DNA of 64,000 nucleotides from Aquibium oceanicum (lineage in GTDB: Bacteria > Pseudomonadota > Alphaproteobacteria > Rhizobiales > Rhizobiaceae): the NCBI RefSeq assembly GCF_001889605.1, contig NZ_CP018171.1, positions 4,873,501 to 4,937,500 on the forward strand, read 5' to 3'. The translations under genes and the position numbers were made by a program. The stretch's first letter is position 1, and every line of letters begins with the position of its first letter. Under the pieces are notes generated by a model. That model had not been told where the DNA came from. It made no database searches and saw only the letters and a list, made by a program, of their open reading frames with translations. Shown one piece after another: positions 30,262 through 40,720 of this stretch.

Positions 30262-31259
30262 GGGCCCTTTGGCCCGTCATCGTTGCGGCGTTCGCGTCCG
30301 GCGCGCGGGACGGAGGTACGCGACGGCTCCTGCGAAGCCGCGCGCGGCATTTTGGTGCGGGCAGCGCCGTTCCAGGGTCCTTCCGGCGCCGCCTGTGGCG
30401 CGGTGCTGCGGCCCATGCCGTTCTGTGCCATCTCCTCCAGCGCCGCGATCCGATTCTCGGTGTTGGGGTGCGTGGAGAAGAGGTTGTCCATCCGCTCGCC
30501 GGACAGCGGATTGATGATGAACATGTGCGCGGTGGCAGGGTTGCGCTCCGCGTCGGGATTGTGGACGCGCTTGGCGGCGGTCGAGATCTTGTCCAGCGCC
30601 GAGGCAAGCCAGATCGGGTTGCCGCAGATCTGCGCGCCGAGGCGGTCGGCGGAATATTCGCGCGTACGGCTGATCGCCATCTGCACCATCATGGCGGCCA
30701 GCGGGGCGACGATCATCGCTGCCAGAACGCCGACGATGCCGAGCGGATTGTTGTTGTCGCGGTTGCCGCCGAAGAAGAAGGCGAAATTGCCGAGCATCGA
30801 GATCGCGCCGGCGAGCGTGGCGGTGATGGTCATGGTGAGCGTGTCGCGGTTCTGCACGTGCGCGAGTTCGTGCGCCATCACGCCCGCGACCTCCTCGTAG
30901 GAGAGCCGTTCCAGGAGCCCGGTCGTGGCTGCGACGGCGGCGTTCTGCGGATTGCGCCCTGTGGCGAAGGCGTTCGGCTGCGGGTTCTTGATCAGGTAGA
31001 CTTTCGGCATCGGCATGCCGGCGTTGCGGACCAGTCCCTGCACGATGCCGTAATACTCTGGCGCGCTGCGCTCGTCGACCTCGACCGCGTGGTGCATCCG
31101 AAGCACCATCTTGTCGGCGTTCCAGTAGCTGAAGAGGTTCATGCCGGCGGCAATGAGGAAGGCGATCAACATGCCACCCGAACCGCCGATCATGTAGCCG
31201 ATGCCCATGAACAGCGCCGTCATGGCGGCGAGCAGCATCGCGGTGCGTATCATGTTCAT
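30252..31259 (-). CDS. htpX: Membrane zinc metalloprotease HtpX
   Basis: An inner-membrane M48 protease that degrades misfolded membrane proteins. The 335-residue product has two N-terminal membrane helices ([20 protein letters not shown], then [17 protein letters not shown]). The conserved [15 protein letters not shown] precedes the zinc motif [13 protein letters not shown], and a second hydrophobic pair and the third ligand region [10 protein letters not shown] follow. The long disordered C-terminal tail (about 60 residues) is a rhizobial trait. The ATG at 31259 has GGAG nearby. It overlaps rsmB downstream, so the two are coupled. Confidence 0.93.
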   Translation of the reverse strand: MNMIRTAMLLAAMTALFMGIGYMIGGSGGMLIAFLIAAGMNLFSYWNADKMVLRMHHAVEVDERSAPEYYGIVQGLVRNAGMPMPKVYLIKNPQPNAFATGRNPQNAAVAATTGLLERLSYEEVAGVMAHELAHVQNRDTLTMTITATLAGAISMLGNFAFFFGGNRDNNNPLGIVGVLAAMIVAPLAAMMVQMAISRTREYSADRLGAQICGNPIWLASALDKISTAAKRVHNPDAERNPATAHMFIINPLSGERMDNLFSTHPNTENRIAALEEMAQNGMGRSTAPQAAPEGPWNGAARTKMPRAASQEPSRTSVPRAGRERRNDDGPKGPWS

Positions 31260-31366
31260 CGACGTCTCCGATCCTGCGCTCCGGGCATGGGCTCGATCCA
31301 TATTCCGAACCGCTCTATATGATGGGAAGCAGCGATTGCCACTTCAATATTCGGGACGGTGCGAAC

Positions 31367-31597
31367 GTGACGGAAAGAACGGCGGCGAAGGACGAGACAT
31401 CCGGCGGAGACGAACATGCCGCGCGGGACAAGTCGCTCAGCGAAGCGGCCAGACGCGCTCTCGCCGAAGCAGAGCAGCGGCGCGAGGCCTATCTTCGCAA
31501 GGAAGCGGAGATGCCGAAGGAACTCGGCGGGCGCGGCGGCAAGGAACCGGGCCGCTACGGCGACTGGGAGGTGAAGGGGCTGGCCACGGATTTCTAG
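31367..31597 (+). CDS. DUF1674 / SDHAF4-type small protein
   Basis: A 76-residue soluble protein ending in the family hallmark KELGGRGGKEPGRYGDWEVKG-LATDF. Eukaryotic SDHAF4 helps assemble flavinylated succinate dehydrogenase; the bacterial role is inferred from this. The N-terminus is charged and helical (SLSEAARRALAEAEQRR). I choose the GTG at 31367 by family length; an ATG at 31319 has no ribosome site. It is divergent from htpX. Confidence 0.8.
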   Translation: MTERTAAKDETSGGDEHAARDKSLSEAARRALAEAEQRREAYLRKEAEMPKELGGRGGKEPGRYGDWEVKGLATDF

Positions 31598-31652
31598 GCG
31601 CCGCCGCGCCGTTCGACTTGCCTGATAAGGAAAATAGGACTATTTTCCTGAA

Positions 31653-32129
31653 ATGGCGATTCCCTTCCCGACGCCCATTCCGGCATGGCGCCCGCGGTTC
31701 ATAGCGGCCGCCGTCACCGTCGTCGCCATGATATTTCCGCATAGCCGCTCGCTCGCGGCGGACGTGTTTCCCGGTCCCGTCATGGCCCATGTCCTGAAGG
31801 TCATCGACGGCGACACCTTCACCGCGCAGGCGCTGATCTGGCCTGGCCAGATGCTGACCGTGAACGTTCGACTGCGCGGCGTCGATGCGCCCGAGCTGCG
31901 CGCCTGCTGCGAGCAGGAACGCGAGGCGGCGATGCGGGCGACCCATGCGCTCGAGCACCTGATTCAGAGCGATGCGCCGGTTGCGATCTCCAACATCGCG
32001 TCGGACAAATATTACGGCCGCGTGGTCGCGGACGTCACCACGGGCGCCGGAGACCGGGTCGCGCAACGGCTTCTCGATGCCGATCTGGTAAAGCCCTATG
32101 CGGGCGGAGGGCGGGCCGGCTGGTGCTGA
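31653..32129 (+). CDS. Exported thermonuclease-family protein
   Basis: A 158-residue staphylococcal-nuclease-like protein. A signal peptide ends near RSLAA-DVF. The OB-fold core shows VLKVIDGDTFTAQA, VNVRLRGVDAPELR and KYYGRVVADV, which contain the calcium aspartates and the catalytic arginine of the family. It probably cuts nucleic acids in the periplasm or outside the cell, although many such proteins are untested. Confidence 0.8.
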   Translation: MAIPFPTPIPAWRPRFIAAAVTVVAMIFPHSRSLAADVFPGPVMAHVLKVIDGDTFTAQALIWPGQMLTVNVRLRGVDAPELRACCEQEREAAMRATHALEHLIQSDAPVAISNIASDKYYGRVVADVTTGAGDRVAQRLLDADLVKPYAGGGRAGWC

Positions 32130-32370
32130 GCCCGCCCGCGCCGTTTCGGCACAGCGCTCCCGCAAGCCGGCCGCCCGGGCATTGTCCAGCATTGCTGAAA
32201 CCTGGCCGTCGGGCTAACGGTTAACCAACCGGTAACCATACCACCGGGAAGTTTCTCGATCCTTCAAAGACTTGGCCTTTCCGTGCCCGGTCGGCCCCGT
32301 TTGCCGGCGGGACCGGCAAGGAACTTGCTTGACCTGCCTGGAAACGGCTTGCCGTGGATGGAGTTGGGCC

Positions 32371-33693
32371 ATGTCGAGGAAACTGTCAGTTGCCTGGATG
32401 AAGCGGTTCTGGAACGACCGGAGCGGGAACTTCGCCGTCGCGACCGGCGCCGTGATTTCCGTCCTGATGCTGGCGGGCGGCTTTTCGGTCAACATCGCCC
32501 AGCTGACGTTGACAAGGTCCAATCTGCAGCAGGCGCTGGATACGGCCGTGACGTCGACGGCCCGCGACCTGACCACGCACAAGATCGACCCGGACGACGC
32601 GGACGCCATGGTTCTCGCCTTCCTGCGCGCGAACGGAACCAGAGCCTTCGCGCAGGCAGGGCGCGTCGCGCTCAATGGCGTCGACGTCGACCGCTCGACC
32701 CGGATGGTGACGGCCAAGGCGAGCGTCGTCGTCGATCTCGCCTTCCCGGTCTTCCAGTCTTCGGCCACACGCCGCATCACCGTGGAATCGGCCGCGCTCT
32801 ATTCCGACAAGCGGATCGAGGTGGCGATGATGCTGGACGTGACCGGTTCGATGGCCGGCCAGAAGATCAAGGACCTGAAGAAGGCGGCCAAGGGCGCCGT
32901 GTCGACGTTCCTGACCGGACAGGATCCGGCCGATCCGCGCGTGCGCGTAGCCATCGTTCCTTACGCGGATTCCGTCAATGTCGGAGCCCTGGCGAACGTG
33001 GTCAACGTGGAGACCGGCTACACGACCGACGAGCCGCCGGCCATCGACAGTGCGCGCTCCGCCTCGTCTTCCTCCCGTCCCGACACTTGCGCGACAGAAC
33101 GCAAGGGCCGCTACCAGTTCTCAAATGCCAGCCCGTGGAAGGCGATGCCGAGCCGCGACTATCGGCTCCAGTTCTGTCCGGGTGCGCAGCTCTCGCCGCT
33201 GACGGCGGACAAGGCGAAGCTCGACAGCCGCATCGATTCCTTCTCGGCCGACGGTGCCACCGCGGGACACATCGGCGTCCAGTGGACCTGGTACATGCTG
33301 ACGCGCGAGTGGAAGGATTTCCTTCCCGCGGCTTCCGCGCCCGCCAGGGCTTCCGACGACAAGGCGGCGAAGTTCGCGATCCTCATGACAGACGGGGAAT
33401 TCAACACGGCGTTCGCTGGGGTGGGCCGCCGGGAGCAGCCCCGCACGCAGCAGCAGGCGCGCTCGCGCAACCATGCCGAAAGACTGTGCGAGGAGATGAA
33501 GAAGGACGGCATCGAGATCTTCACCGTCGGCTTCATGCTCAAGGAGAGCGCCGCCAGGCAGGTGATGGCCAAGTGCGCCTCGCCGGACAAGGCCTCGACG
33601 CAGCACTATTTCGAGGCGGCCAGCGGCGCCGAACTCGACGCCGCCTTCCAGGCGATCGCGACCAACATCGAACGGCTGGCGATCGTCAAATAG
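32371..33693 (+). CDS. TadG-like pilus/surface protein with VWA domain
   Basis: A 440-residue protein with an N-terminal TadE/TadG-like membrane anchor (FWNDRSGNFAVATGAVISVLMLAGGFSVN) and a von Willebrand A domain in the C-terminal two thirds. The MIDAS-type motif is MLDVTGSMAG, with AILMTDGEFN further on. The ATG at 32371 has GGAG eight bases upstream; a frame opening 99 nt earlier is rejected. No tad cluster surrounds it, so it is an orphan TadG. The region upstream holds TTAA-N7-GTAAC, one base off the CtrA pattern. Confidence 0.85.
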   Translation: MSRKLSVAWMKRFWNDRSGNFAVATGAVISVLMLAGGFSVNIAQLTLTRSNLQQALDTAVTSTARDLTTHKIDPDDADAMVLAFLRANGTRAFAQAGRVALNGVDVDRSTRMVTAKASVVVDLAFPVFQSSATRRITVESAALYSDKRIEVAMMLDVTGSMAGQKIKDLKKAAKGAVSTFLTGQDPADPRVRVAIVPYADSVNVGALANVVNVETGYTTDEPPAIDSARSASSSSRPDTCATERKGRYQFSNASPWKAMPSRDYRLQFCPGAQLSPLTADKAKLDSRIDSFSADGATAGHIGVQWTWYMLTREWKDFLPAASAPARASDDKAAKFAILMTDGEFNTAFAGVGRREQPRTQQQARSRNHAERLCEEMKKDGIEIFTVGFMLKESAARQVMAKCASPDKASTQHYFEAASGAELDAAFQAIATNIERLAIVK

Positions 33694-33737
33694 GCGACGC
33701 GAAAGTTCACGCGGCGCCGGTAGCGCGCAAAAGGAAA

Positions 33738-33761
33738 GGGGCCGCCCGATGAGGCGGCCCC
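33738..33761 (-). terminator. Strong hairpin, probably a terminator for both directions
   Basis: A GGGGCCGCC / GGCGGCCCC stem has a six-base loop. Read on the reverse strand it is followed by TTTCCTTTTG, a good terminator tail; read forward the tail is only CCGTGTTTCC. It can end the TadG transcript from the left and the small reverse-strand transcript from the right. Confidence 0.7.
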
Positions 33762-33828
33762 CCGTGTTTCCGTCCGCGGCGCGGCTCGTGGCGACGGCAA
33801 GGCCGTCAGCCGCGCGTCACGCCCTTCG

Positions 33829-33897
33829 TCAGGAAGACTGCTTCCCGCAAAGGCGATCCGCCGAAGCCACGCTCTGGGAAACGAAACCACTCGACAT
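33829..33897 (-). CDS. Possible 22-codon small protein or leader peptide
   Basis: The ATG at 33897 is preceded within one base by AAAGGAGGTGATCC, a full-length complement to the 16S rRNA 3' tail, which is exceptionally strong. The product begins MSSGFVSQSVASADR and ends CGKQSS. The ribosome site lies in a long hairpin (33899-33949) and the transcript would end at the terminator at 33738-33761. I do not know a family for it. It may be a true small protein, a leader peptide, or the marker of a regulatory RNA. Confidence 0.4.
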   Translation of the reverse strand: MSSGFVSQSVASADRLCGKQSS

Positions 33898-33898
33898 C

Positions 33899-33949
33899 GG
33901 ATCACCTCCTTTCAGTTCGTTGAACACGAAGGAGAGGATGAGGTGATCC
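33899..33949 (-). promoter_or_regulatory. Long hairpin sequestering a perfect Shine-Dalgarno sequence
   Basis: GGATCACCTC at 33899-33908 pairs with GAGGTGATCC at 33940-33949, a perfect 10-bp outer stem. Inside it are a CTCCTT/AAGGAG pairing and a GTTC-GTT-GAAC tip. On the reverse strand the inner side of the stem is the ribosome-binding site of the 22-codon frame. Confidence 0.55.
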
Positions 33950-34048
33950 GGCGCGGAATGCAAGTGCGTGGCTGCAACAGGTTTCGCACTCCCGCTACGG
34001 CGTCGTAGAGCCGGTATTCGAAACGATCTACCTGTGGTAGAATTCGGC

Positions 34049-34351
34049 ATGGATAGCGATGACAAGGTTGCGGTTCATCCTGCCCGCGCCACGTTGACCC
34101 TGCTGCTCTTCGCCAGCCTTTGCGCGCCGACCATCGCTTCGCCACCGTGGAGCGAGCCCATCGCGACCGCTCCCCTTGCGATTCCGGTGGCCGCGCGCAC
34201 CTGCAAGCAGGTCTCGTCCTGCGAGGAGGCAGTGCGCTTGTGGTGCGGGGGATATCGGCGCGCCGATGGCGATGGCGACGGAATTCCCTGCGAGAACGTC
34301 TGCAGGACCAAGGAAGAGGTCGACAGGATCCGCGCGGCGATCGGTTGCTGA
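34049..34351 (+). CDS. Excalibur calcium-binding domain protein, exported
   Basis: A 100-residue product with an N-terminal hydrophobic segment (ATLTLLLFASLCAPTIA), probably a signal peptide, and a C-terminal excalibur domain: ARTCKQVSSCEEAVRLWCGG, then the calcium loop DGDGDGIPCENVC. Six cysteines suggest disulphides in the periplasm. The ATG at 34049 has only a weak ribosome site. It stands between the small reverse-strand gene and the LysE gene. Function is unknown. Confidence 0.75.
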   Translation: MDSDDKVAVHPARATLTLLLFASLCAPTIASPPWSEPIATAPLAIPVAARTCKQVSSCEEAVRLWCGGYRRADGDGDGIPCENVCRTKEEVDRIRAAIGC

Positions 34352-34369
34352 GGGCGCAGCCCCGCCGGC

Positions 34370-34981
34370 CTAACGCGCGGCTATGGCCGCAGCCGCGCCC
34401 GCCATCATCGTCGCGCTGGCACGGTTCGCGGCGCGCATCGCGCGCGCACTGCGCAGGAGCTTTCGCGCGCCGCCGGCGGCCAGCACCCAGCCGAAGTCGA
34501 CCGCCACCAGCACCAGCACCATCGTCGACGTCAGTTCCGCCCAGCCGAGCAGCGTGACCGAGTTGAGGTCGATGATGGTCGGCAGCAGCGCCATGTAGAA
34601 CATCATGATCTTGGGATTGCCGAGCGTCACCGCCATACCTGCGGCGAACATCTTCCACGGCGAGCCGGAAGCCGGGGCCTGCCCGCCCTCCGTTGCAACG
34701 GGCGCGGTCCACATCTTCCAGGCCAGCCAGGCGAGATAGGCGACACCCGCCCATTTGATTGCCAGGAAGACGGCGTGGAAGCTCTGCGCGATCAGCGCCA
34801 GCCCGAAGATCGCGAAGGAGAGCCAGATCGCCTCGCCGAGCCACATCGCCGCCAGGAAAGGCAGGACGTCGCGGGGTCCACGCGCCAGCACCCGCGCCAC
34901 CAGCGCGGCGATGCTGGGGCCGGGCGAGCCGGCCGCCACAAGGAGCGCGCCGGCGAAGATGGCGAGGGAGGCGAGGTCCAA
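34370..34981 (-). CDS. LysE/RhtB-family amino-acid exporter
   Basis: An inner-membrane protein of 203 residues with about six hydrophobic helices. The family marker AAGSPGPSIAALVARVLARG is near the N-terminus and GNPKIMMFYMALLPTII is in the middle. The likely start is the TTG at 34981, which leaves a five-base gap after the acs stop, so it is probably co-transcribed with acs. The substrate is unknown. Confidence 0.85.
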   Translation of the reverse strand: MDLASLAIFAGALLVAAGSPGPSIAALVARVLARGPRDVLPFLAAMWLGEAIWLSFAIFGLALIAQSFHAVFLAIKWAGVAYLAWLAWKMWTAPVATEGGQAPASGSPWKMFAAGMAVTLGNPKIMMFYMALLPTIIDLNSVTLLGWAELTSTMVLVLVAVDFGWVLAAGGARKLLRSARAMRAANRASATMMAGAAAAIAAR

Positions 34982-34986
34982 GGCGG

Positions 34987-36942
<1,956 letters not shown>

Positions 36943-37241
36943 GCATTCCCTCCCGTTCGGAACCTTCGCGGCGGCCTGACGGCTCGCGCTCGCCGGCCCC
37001 CGCACTCGGGCCGCATTATTATCAATTCGCCGCGCCCCACAACATTAGACCTTGGGTTGGGTGCGGCGAACGGCCCACACGCGGCGCACGCTGGGTCCAG
37101 CGGTTGTTAGCAGCCACCGCAACATGCTGCCAACATATTGATCCGACGTGGTATTTCGGCTTCGATCACGAAAATGTCAATAGACGATTAACCTTCCGGT
37201 CCGACACTTTTTCGTCGGAGGAGATTGATGGAGACCAACAC

Positions 37242-37532
37242 ATGACCGGAAGAACTGCCATGCGTGACGCTTCTGAGATGGAACTGATGCTCAATGGATA
37301 CGGGCTGACCACCGCGCAAATCCTCTACCGCATGCCCGATCATCCCCACCTGCTCCAGACCTACATCTGGCAGGAATACGATCTCGCGCCTCGCTTTCCG
37401 GCACTTTTCCGATTCGTGGAGTTCTGGCGGGATAAGCTCGAGGGGCCGCTGCATTCTGTGTCCTACACGCATCGCAAGCTGATCGCGCCCAACGAATGGC
37501 GCAGCGTGAACGGCGAACTGGTCCTTCACTAG
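37242..37532 (+). CDS. usg: Usg family protein
   Basis: A 96-residue protein that matches the alphaproteobacterial Usg family throughout: LNGYGLTTAQILYRMPDHPH, LLQTYIWQEYDLAPRFPAL and KLEGPLHSVSYTH. Its function is not established; the name comes from a gene upstream of trpF in Caulobacter. The start is the ATG at 37242 with GGAG eight bases before; an ATG at 37260 with GGAAG is also possible. It lies just before the 6S RNA gene. Confidence 0.88.
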   Translation: MTGRTAMRDASEMELMLNGYGLTTAQILYRMPDHPHLLQTYIWQEYDLAPRFPALFRFVEFWRDKLEGPLHSVSYTHRKLIAPNEWRSVNGELVLH

Positions 37533-37639
37533 CATCGGCCGGCGCGGGCTTCGGGGCCCGCGCGCATCGGTGGTCGCGACATCGATTCCGGTGGCGGACG
37601 CAATCCGGTCGTCCTATATTCGTCGCGACGGTCTGCGCT

Positions 37640-37826
37640 TCGCGGCAGGAGTAACACTTCCTCGGGGCCTTATTGATCCTTAGGGAGCTGTCCCTGGGAG
37701 GACCCGTGGGTTCTTCCATACGGCGCCCACCTACTTTGTAGGCACCCGGGATCAACCTCTCCACCGGTTGTCGTGGATCGTCGCTCTGCCTCACCTTCGG
37801 GATTCCAAGGTTGATTTCCTCCCGCC
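37640..37826 (+). ncRNA. ssrS: 6S RNA
   Basis: Binds the sigma-70 form of RNA polymerase and dampens transcription in slow growth. The segment contains the typical alphaproteobacterial 6S blocks (TTGATCCTTAGGGAGCTG, CCACCTACTTTGTAGGCACC, GGGATCAACCTCTCCACCGG). The ends pair: GGCAGGAG (37644-37651) with CCTCCCGCC (37818-37826). It stands directly upstream of the 5-formyltetrahydrofolate cyclo-ligase gene, the conserved ssrS-ygfA order. A TATATT box at 37615-37620 could be its -10, so the true 5' end may be some bases earlier. Ends are approximate. Confidence 0.88.
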
Positions 37827-37864
37827 ATTCGGGTTCCTGCACCCCGGAAAACGGGAAACTCCGG

Positions 37865-38452
37865 ATGCAGCCCCTCAAGGAACTCAAGCGACGCCTCCGC
37901 GAAGAAGCTCTGGCGCGGCGCGATGCGCTCGAACCGCAGTACCGCATCGAGGCGTCGCTTTCGGTCGCGGAGACCGGGGCCGCGGCTATCGCGTGCGGAC
38001 CGGGCGACGTGGTCTCCGGCTTCTGGCCGATCCGTTCCGAGATCGATCCCCGCCCGCTGATGGACACGCTGCGGCAGAAGGGGGCGCGGCTGTGCCTGCC
38101 GGCGATCCTCGACAAGACGACCATCGTCTTTCGCGAACTCGTCCGCGGCGCACCGATGGTCGACATGGGTTTTGGCACCATGGGTCCGGCGGAAGATGCA
38201 GAGGTGCTCGACCCAACCATCATGCTCGTCCCGCTCGCCGCCTTCGACGCGCGCGGCCACCGCATCGGCTACGGCGCCGGATATTACGATCGCGCCATCT
38301 CGAAACTGCACGCGCAAGGCCTGTCGCCCCGTCTCTGCGGCCTGGCCTTCGACTGCCAGGAGGTGGAGCGCGTGCCGGACGAGCCGCATGACATGATCAT
38401 CCCCGAACTGCTGACCGAAAGCGGCTTGCGCCGTTTCGCCGCCGGACTGTAA
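37865..38452 (+). CDS. 5-formyltetrahydrofolate cyclo-ligase
   Basis: Converts 5-formyl-THF to 5,10-methenyl-THF with ATP, recycling a storage folate. The product is 195 residues. The N-terminus KELKRRLREEALARRDAL provides the basic ATP contacts, VSGFWPIRSEIDPRPLM lies in the middle, and the family signature is GHRIGYGAGYYDRAI. It follows 6S RNA as in many proteobacteria. The start is the ATG at 37865. Confidence 0.93.
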   Translation: MQPLKELKRRLREEALARRDALEPQYRIEASLSVAETGAAAIACGPGDVVSGFWPIRSEIDPRPLMDTLRQKGARLCLPAILDKTTIVFRELVRGAPMVDMGFGTMGPAEDAEVLDPTIMLVPLAAFDARGHRIGYGAGYYDRAISKLHAQGLSPRLCGLAFDCQEVERVPDEPHDMIIPELLTESGLRRFAAGL

Positions 38453-38462
38453 GGCTCGCCTC

Positions 38463-39293
38463 ATGAGACTGCTCTTCCTCGGAGACATGGTGGGCCGCAC
38501 GGGCCGCAACGCGGTGTGGGACCGCCTGCCCGGCCTGATCTCGGACTTCAAGCTCGACTTCGTCATCGTCAACGGCGAGAACGCTGCGGGCGGCTTCGGC
38601 ATCACCGAGGACATCTTCCGCCAGACCCTCGACGCCGGCGCCGACGTCGTGACCACCGGCAATCATGTGTGGGACCAGCGCGAGGCGCTCGAATTCGCCC
38701 CGCGCGAGGAACGCTTCCTGCGCCCGGCGAACTTTCCGCCCGGCACGCCCGGTCACGGCTCGGGCCTGTTCACCGCGAAGAACGGTGCCCGCGTGATGGT
38801 GTCCAACATCATGGGCCGCGTCTTCATGCATCCCGAACTAGACGACCCCTTCCAGGCGGCCGAGCGCGAACTTGCCGCCTGCCCGCTCGGCGAGCAGGCC
38901 GATGCGGTGGTCATCGACTTCCATGCCGAGGCGACGAGCGAGAAGATGTGCTTCGCGCATTTCGTCGACGGTCGCGCGAGCCTGGTGGTGGGAACCCATA
39001 CGCACCAGCCGACCGCCGACCACCAGATCCTGTCGGGCGGCACGGCGTACCTGACCGATGCCGGCATGTGCGGCGACTACGATTCCTCGCTCGGCATGGA
39101 CAAGAGCGAGCCGCTCAACCGGTTTCTGTCCAAGGTGCCTAAGGGACGTTTCGAGGCCGCGGCCGGCCCGGCGACCATCTGCGGCCTCGGGGTCGAGATT
39201 TCCGACCGCACCGGGCTTGCCGAAAAGGTCGCGCCTCTGCGCCTCGGCCCGCGGCTCGAGGAGACGGTTCCAGCCTTCTGGAACGGCCATTGA
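38463..39293 (+). CDS. YmdB-type metallophosphoesterase (TIGR00282 family)
   Basis: A 276-residue dinuclear-metal phosphodiesterase; Bacillus YmdB acts on 2',3'-cyclic nucleotides. The metal motifs are in order: LFLGDMVGRTGR, VNGENAAGGFGI, TTGNHVWDQRE, DFHAEATSEK and VGTHTHQPTADHQIL. The gap to the cyclo-ligase stop is 10 nt, so the two form an operon. Confidence 0.92.
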   Translation: MRLLFLGDMVGRTGRNAVWDRLPGLISDFKLDFVIVNGENAAGGFGITEDIFRQTLDAGADVVTTGNHVWDQREALEFAPREERFLRPANFPPGTPGHGSGLFTAKNGARVMVSNIMGRVFMHPELDDPFQAAERELAACPLGEQADAVVIDFHAEATSEKMCFAHFVDGRASLVVGTHTHQPTADHQILSGGTAYLTDAGMCGDYDSSLGMDKSEPLNRFLSKVPKGRFEAAAGPATICGLGVEISDRTGLAEKVAPLRLGPRLEETVPAFWNGH

Positions 39294-39357
39294 CCGGTCG
39301 CGTTGAAGAACCTAGTCCTTCAGCCAGTCCGGCCAACCCCCTCGGAAAGTTCCTCCC

Positions 39358-40140
39358 ATGCCTTTCGCAGAGTTCATAGCCCCGCATTTCGTATGGCTGG
39401 ATGATCCGACCGCCTGGGTCGCGCTGGCGACACTGGTCGTGCTCGAGATCGTGCTCGGCATCGACAACCTGATCTTCATCTCCATCCTGACCAACAAGCT
39501 TCCGGTCGAGCAGCAGAAGAACGCGCGCCGAATCGGCATCGGCGCGGCCCTGGTACTGCGGCTGATCCTGCTTGCCACGATCTCCTTCATCGTCAGCCTG
39601 ACGACGCCGCTCTTCACGCTCTTCGACCATGGCTTTTCCTGGCGCGACCTGATCCTGATCGCAGGCGGGCTGTTCCTGGTCTGGAAGGCAACGAAGGAGA
39701 TCCATCATTCCGTCGATCCGGAAGACGAAAAGGACACCATGATCGGTTCGGGTGTTACCTTGTCGATCGGCGCAGCGATCTTCCAGATCCTGCTGCTCGA
39801 CCTCGTCTTCTCGATCGATTCCATCATTACCGCCGTCGGCATGACCGACGAGATCGCGATCATGTACATCGCCGTGATCTGCGCCGTGACGGTAATGCTG
39901 ATCGCGGCCGAGCCGCTGTCGCGCTTCATCGCCAAGAACCCGACCATCGTCATGCTCGCGCTTGGCTTCCTGCTGATGATCGGCATGACGCTGATCGCCG
40001 ACGGCATGGGCTTCCACGTGCCCAAGGGCTACATCTACGCTGCCATGGGCTTCTCCGCCCTGGTCGAGGCTCTCAACATGCTGGCGCGCCGCAAGCGCGC
40101 GGCCGACAAGGCCGCAGGCAGGAACGGCGGCGGGCACTGA
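39358..40140 (+). CDS. TerC-family integral membrane protein
   Basis: A 260-residue inner-membrane protein with seven or more hydrophobic helices. The family motifs [16 protein letters not shown] and [18 protein letters not shown] each place an aspartate in a membrane helix. Related proteins take part in tellurite resistance or metal-ion (manganese) efflux during protein export; the role here is inferred. It lies 64 nt after the YmdB-type gene. Confidence 0.87.
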   Translation: MPFAEFIAPHFVWLDDPTAWVALATLVVLEIVLGIDNLIFISILTNKLPVEQQKNARRIGIGAALVLRLILLATISFIVSLTTPLFTLFDHGFSWRDLILIAGGLFLVWKATKEIHHSVDPEDEKDTMIGSGVTLSIGAAIFQILLLDLVFSIDSIITAVGMTDEIAIMYIAVICAVTVMLIAAEPLSRFIAKNPTIVMLALGFLLMIGMTLIADGMGFHVPKGYIYAAMGFSALVEALNMLARRKRAADKAAGRNGGGH

Positions 40141-40146
40141 CCGTCG

Positions 40147-40716
40147 TCAAATCGGCGTGCCTCCGGGCCGGGGGAGTACCTCTCCCGGCACGGGGATCAG
40201 CATGTGGCGTTCCTTGAGCCAGGGATCGATCGAGATCGCCTCGCGCAGCGCCTGCTGGCCGAGTTCCCTCCGGCCCTGCCGCATAAGGACGAGCGCCTTG
40301 CCGGCCAGCGCGGCGAAGTGCTTCGGCTCGAGTTCCAGAGCGCGCTGGAGGTCGGAGAGCGACTCGTCGAAGTTCTCTTTCAAAAAATGCACGAAGGCGC
40401 GCTGGTTCCAGCCTTCCGCATAGTCCGGGGCCGCGGCCACAACGCCGTCGAGGATGCCCAGCGCCTTGTCGAAATCATAGTTTTCGCGCGCGCGCATCGC
40501 CTCGGCGACGTCGCGCCGCACCTCGGCTGTCGGTCCCTGGGCCATCCACATCTTCCAGATGGCGTCCTCGGCCGTCCGCGCCGCGGCCTCCGTCGGCGCG
40601 TTCAAGAGTTCCTCGAAGAGACGACCCCGCTCCTCCGGCTCCGCCGCCGGCATGGCGGAAGCCGCCAGGAACAGCGCCAGGAACGCCAGCACCAGCCTCG
40701 CCGGAGCGGAGCTCAT
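40147..40716 (-). CDS. Exported TPR-repeat protein
   Basis: A 189-residue product with a signal peptide (AFLALFLAASAMPAA-EPEE). Two or three tetratricopeptide units follow (DFDKALGILDGVVAAAPDYAEGWNQRA, NFDESLSDLQRALELEPKHFAAL), so a protein-protein contact role in the periplasm is likely. The ATG lies four bases after the stop of the metallo-hydrolase gene upstream, so the two are co-expressed. Confidence 0.83.
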   Translation of the reverse strand: MSSAPARLVLAFLALFLAASAMPAAEPEERGRLFEELLNAPTEAAARTAEDAIWKMWMAQGPTAEVRRDVAEAMRARENYDFDKALGILDGVVAAAPDYAEGWNQRAFVHFLKENFDESLSDLQRALELEPKHFAALAGKALVLMRQGRRELGQQALREAISIDPWLKERHMLIPVPGEVLPRPGGTPI

Positions 40717-40720
40717 GGCT

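Noticed and set aside
32221-32236. CtrA box before the TadG-like gene
   Set aside because: TTAA-N7-GTAAC misses one consensus base and is 135 nt from the start; kept only as a remark.
32283-33752. 489-codon forward frame
   Set aside because: Overlaps the TadG/VWA gene in another frame and is arginine/glycine-rich noise.
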